From contig OX422188.1 of the NCBI GenBank assembly GCA_949130485.1, forward strand, positions 194,891-258,890: 64,000 nt of DNA. Reading direction: 5' to 3'. The notes beneath the pieces are model-generated. The model was not told where the DNA came from and ran no database searches. It worked only from the letters and a program-made list of their open reading frames with translations. Source of the DNA: Agelas oroides. Lineage: Eukaryota > Porifera > Demospongiae > Agelasida > Agelasidae. Made by a program: the position numbers and the translations under genes. Below, in pieces: positions 62,891-64,000 of the stretch (positions are counted from its first letter, which is position 1; the number at the start of each line of letters is the position of its first letter).

Positions 62891-64000
62891 CTACATGTGG
62901 ATGAAAGATGTGTGTGTGTGTGTGTTTGAGAGTCTTCCTGTTAAGGAGGGTGGCAGGGAACGTGCCATTGCACCTTGAGTCAGTGAAAACAAGATGATTG
63001 TTCTTATTCTTCTTTGGAGGTGCTTGTTTGTGTGTGATATACTGTACAGAGTACTATCAAGCTGAGCTACTCAGGGCGATTAAGGCATGGGATTTAATTT
63101 TCACGTAATGTCAACGTAAATCTCACGTGACTAACAGAAGTGGGCGTTACCGTAAAATGCGAGCGAGGTATAGTGACTTTCTACGTCGTGCTCTGCGACT
63201 ATATCGTTGTATTACCAAACATGTGAATGAAGTATGCGGCCTGTAAGCTGTACGTAGGACGCAGAAGCGTGGTCTTTATAGGCCGTTCAGTGGTTGAGCG
63301 CTTCAACTGCAAGTGACCTTTGTACTCTGTACTGCCGACTGTGCACGTGGGAACTGTTTGTGTCGAGGCGGAGCAGAAGAACGACAAACAGAACAATCAG
63401 ATACGGCTTCAAGGATTGCTTACCATCAGAGAATACCAAAACTTTCTGGAAGAAGGTAAGCTTGTTGTTGGTGGTGCTTCTGTAGCATGCGTAGTGTCTC
63501 ACCGCTAGCCAATATCTATGGTTTTTGGCATCATGCAGGAATACTGTACATGTAGGAGGCTGCTGGTTCTTCCAGATACTTTCATGTATACTACCTTCAG
63601 TTGAATTAGTATAGCAAGTTTGGTAGTGAGCAAACGTTGTCTTCTGCTCCGCCTTCGACAATATATTCTCAAATATTAGCTTAATTGATATTAGTGGTAA
63701 TTGATAGCCACGCCCACAAATACGGTTTCCATGGTAACGTACGTAGAGCTTAGAGCTTCATATATACACAAATCAAGTTTCATCTGGTCTTTCAGATTTC
63801 CACACACACTATTGATTCTTGAAATACCTGTGTACCTAGTGTAAAAATGACATGTCCCATGCCTTAGTTCGCCTGAGTACATAGTACCTAGCTATATGGA
63901 TATCGTATGAGTGTGCATTTAACACAGTTTTGCTCCTTTCTTTTAGTTTTATTTGCTGGTCATAAGGGGAGTTCCCAGTGTGATCATCGCACAAACACAG
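62891..64000. other. Window end, gene 2 intron or 5' region
   Basis: No Calx-beta first half seen. An inverted repeat with TCGAGGCGGAGCAGAAG (63363) and its inverse (63642-63658) is present. A plus-strand frame at about 63362-63454 (IRLQGLLTIREYQNFLEE, then G|GTAAGC) looks like a possible exon but has no match I can name. Confidence 0.35.

Overview
This is animal nuclear DNA: genes are split into many short exons with GT..AG introns, proteins have metazoan architectures (SV2-type transporter, lariat debranching enzyme, Calx-beta arrays with VWD-like and ITIH-like ends), and transposon scars and minisatellites are dense. My best guess is a sponge or another early-branching invertebrate; that is inference from the expanded Calx-beta proteins and compact introns, not proof. 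No bacterial or viral gene cluster is seen.

Layout. 1-5655: no supportable gene, three large minisatellites (39, 18 and 43 bp units). 5656-6511 (+): last two exons of an AN1 zinc-finger (ZFAND5/6-like) gene. 6834-10781 (-): a nearly complete DBR1 lariat debranching enzyme gene, with a possible two-codon first exon at 11506-11511. 11598-17233 (+): a complete eight-exon SV2-like transporter gene, head to head with DBR1. 17871-26139 (+): an eight-exon gene for a charged helical protein made of about five ~80-residue repeats, which I do not recognise. 27390-42965 (-): a 20-exon secreted protein (about 1510 aa) with seven Calx-beta domains, a VWD-like domain and an ITIH-C-like domain ('gene 1'). 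45937-62890 and beyond (-): a paralogue with at least 11 full Calx-beta domains plus one half ('gene 2'), running out of the window at its 5' end.

What stands out. Each Calx-beta domain in both paralogues is encoded by two phase 1-1 exons, so modules can be copied without breaking the frame. Gene 1 carries a recent tandem duplication of a four-exon block; the minisatellite inside grew from about 5 to about 44 units in one copy. Gene 2 carries a higher-order A-B dyad of two Calx-beta types. Because introns were copied with the exons, they act as natural empty-site controls: four insertions with TTAA (or near-TTAA) ends, and a family of short foldback elements ending in TAGCCTCGTTCCCAG with 9-bp target duplications, can be dated relative to the duplications. 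Further elements with target duplications are two hAT-like 8-bp cases, one TA case and a 1006-bp element with 7-bp duplications. Several minisatellites start exactly at 5' splice sites, and (CA)n microsatellites run directly into 3' splice sites.

Exon boundaries were worked out by hand from reading frame, GT/AG signals and phase; exon lengths and phases were checked to be consistent, but no transcript was available.
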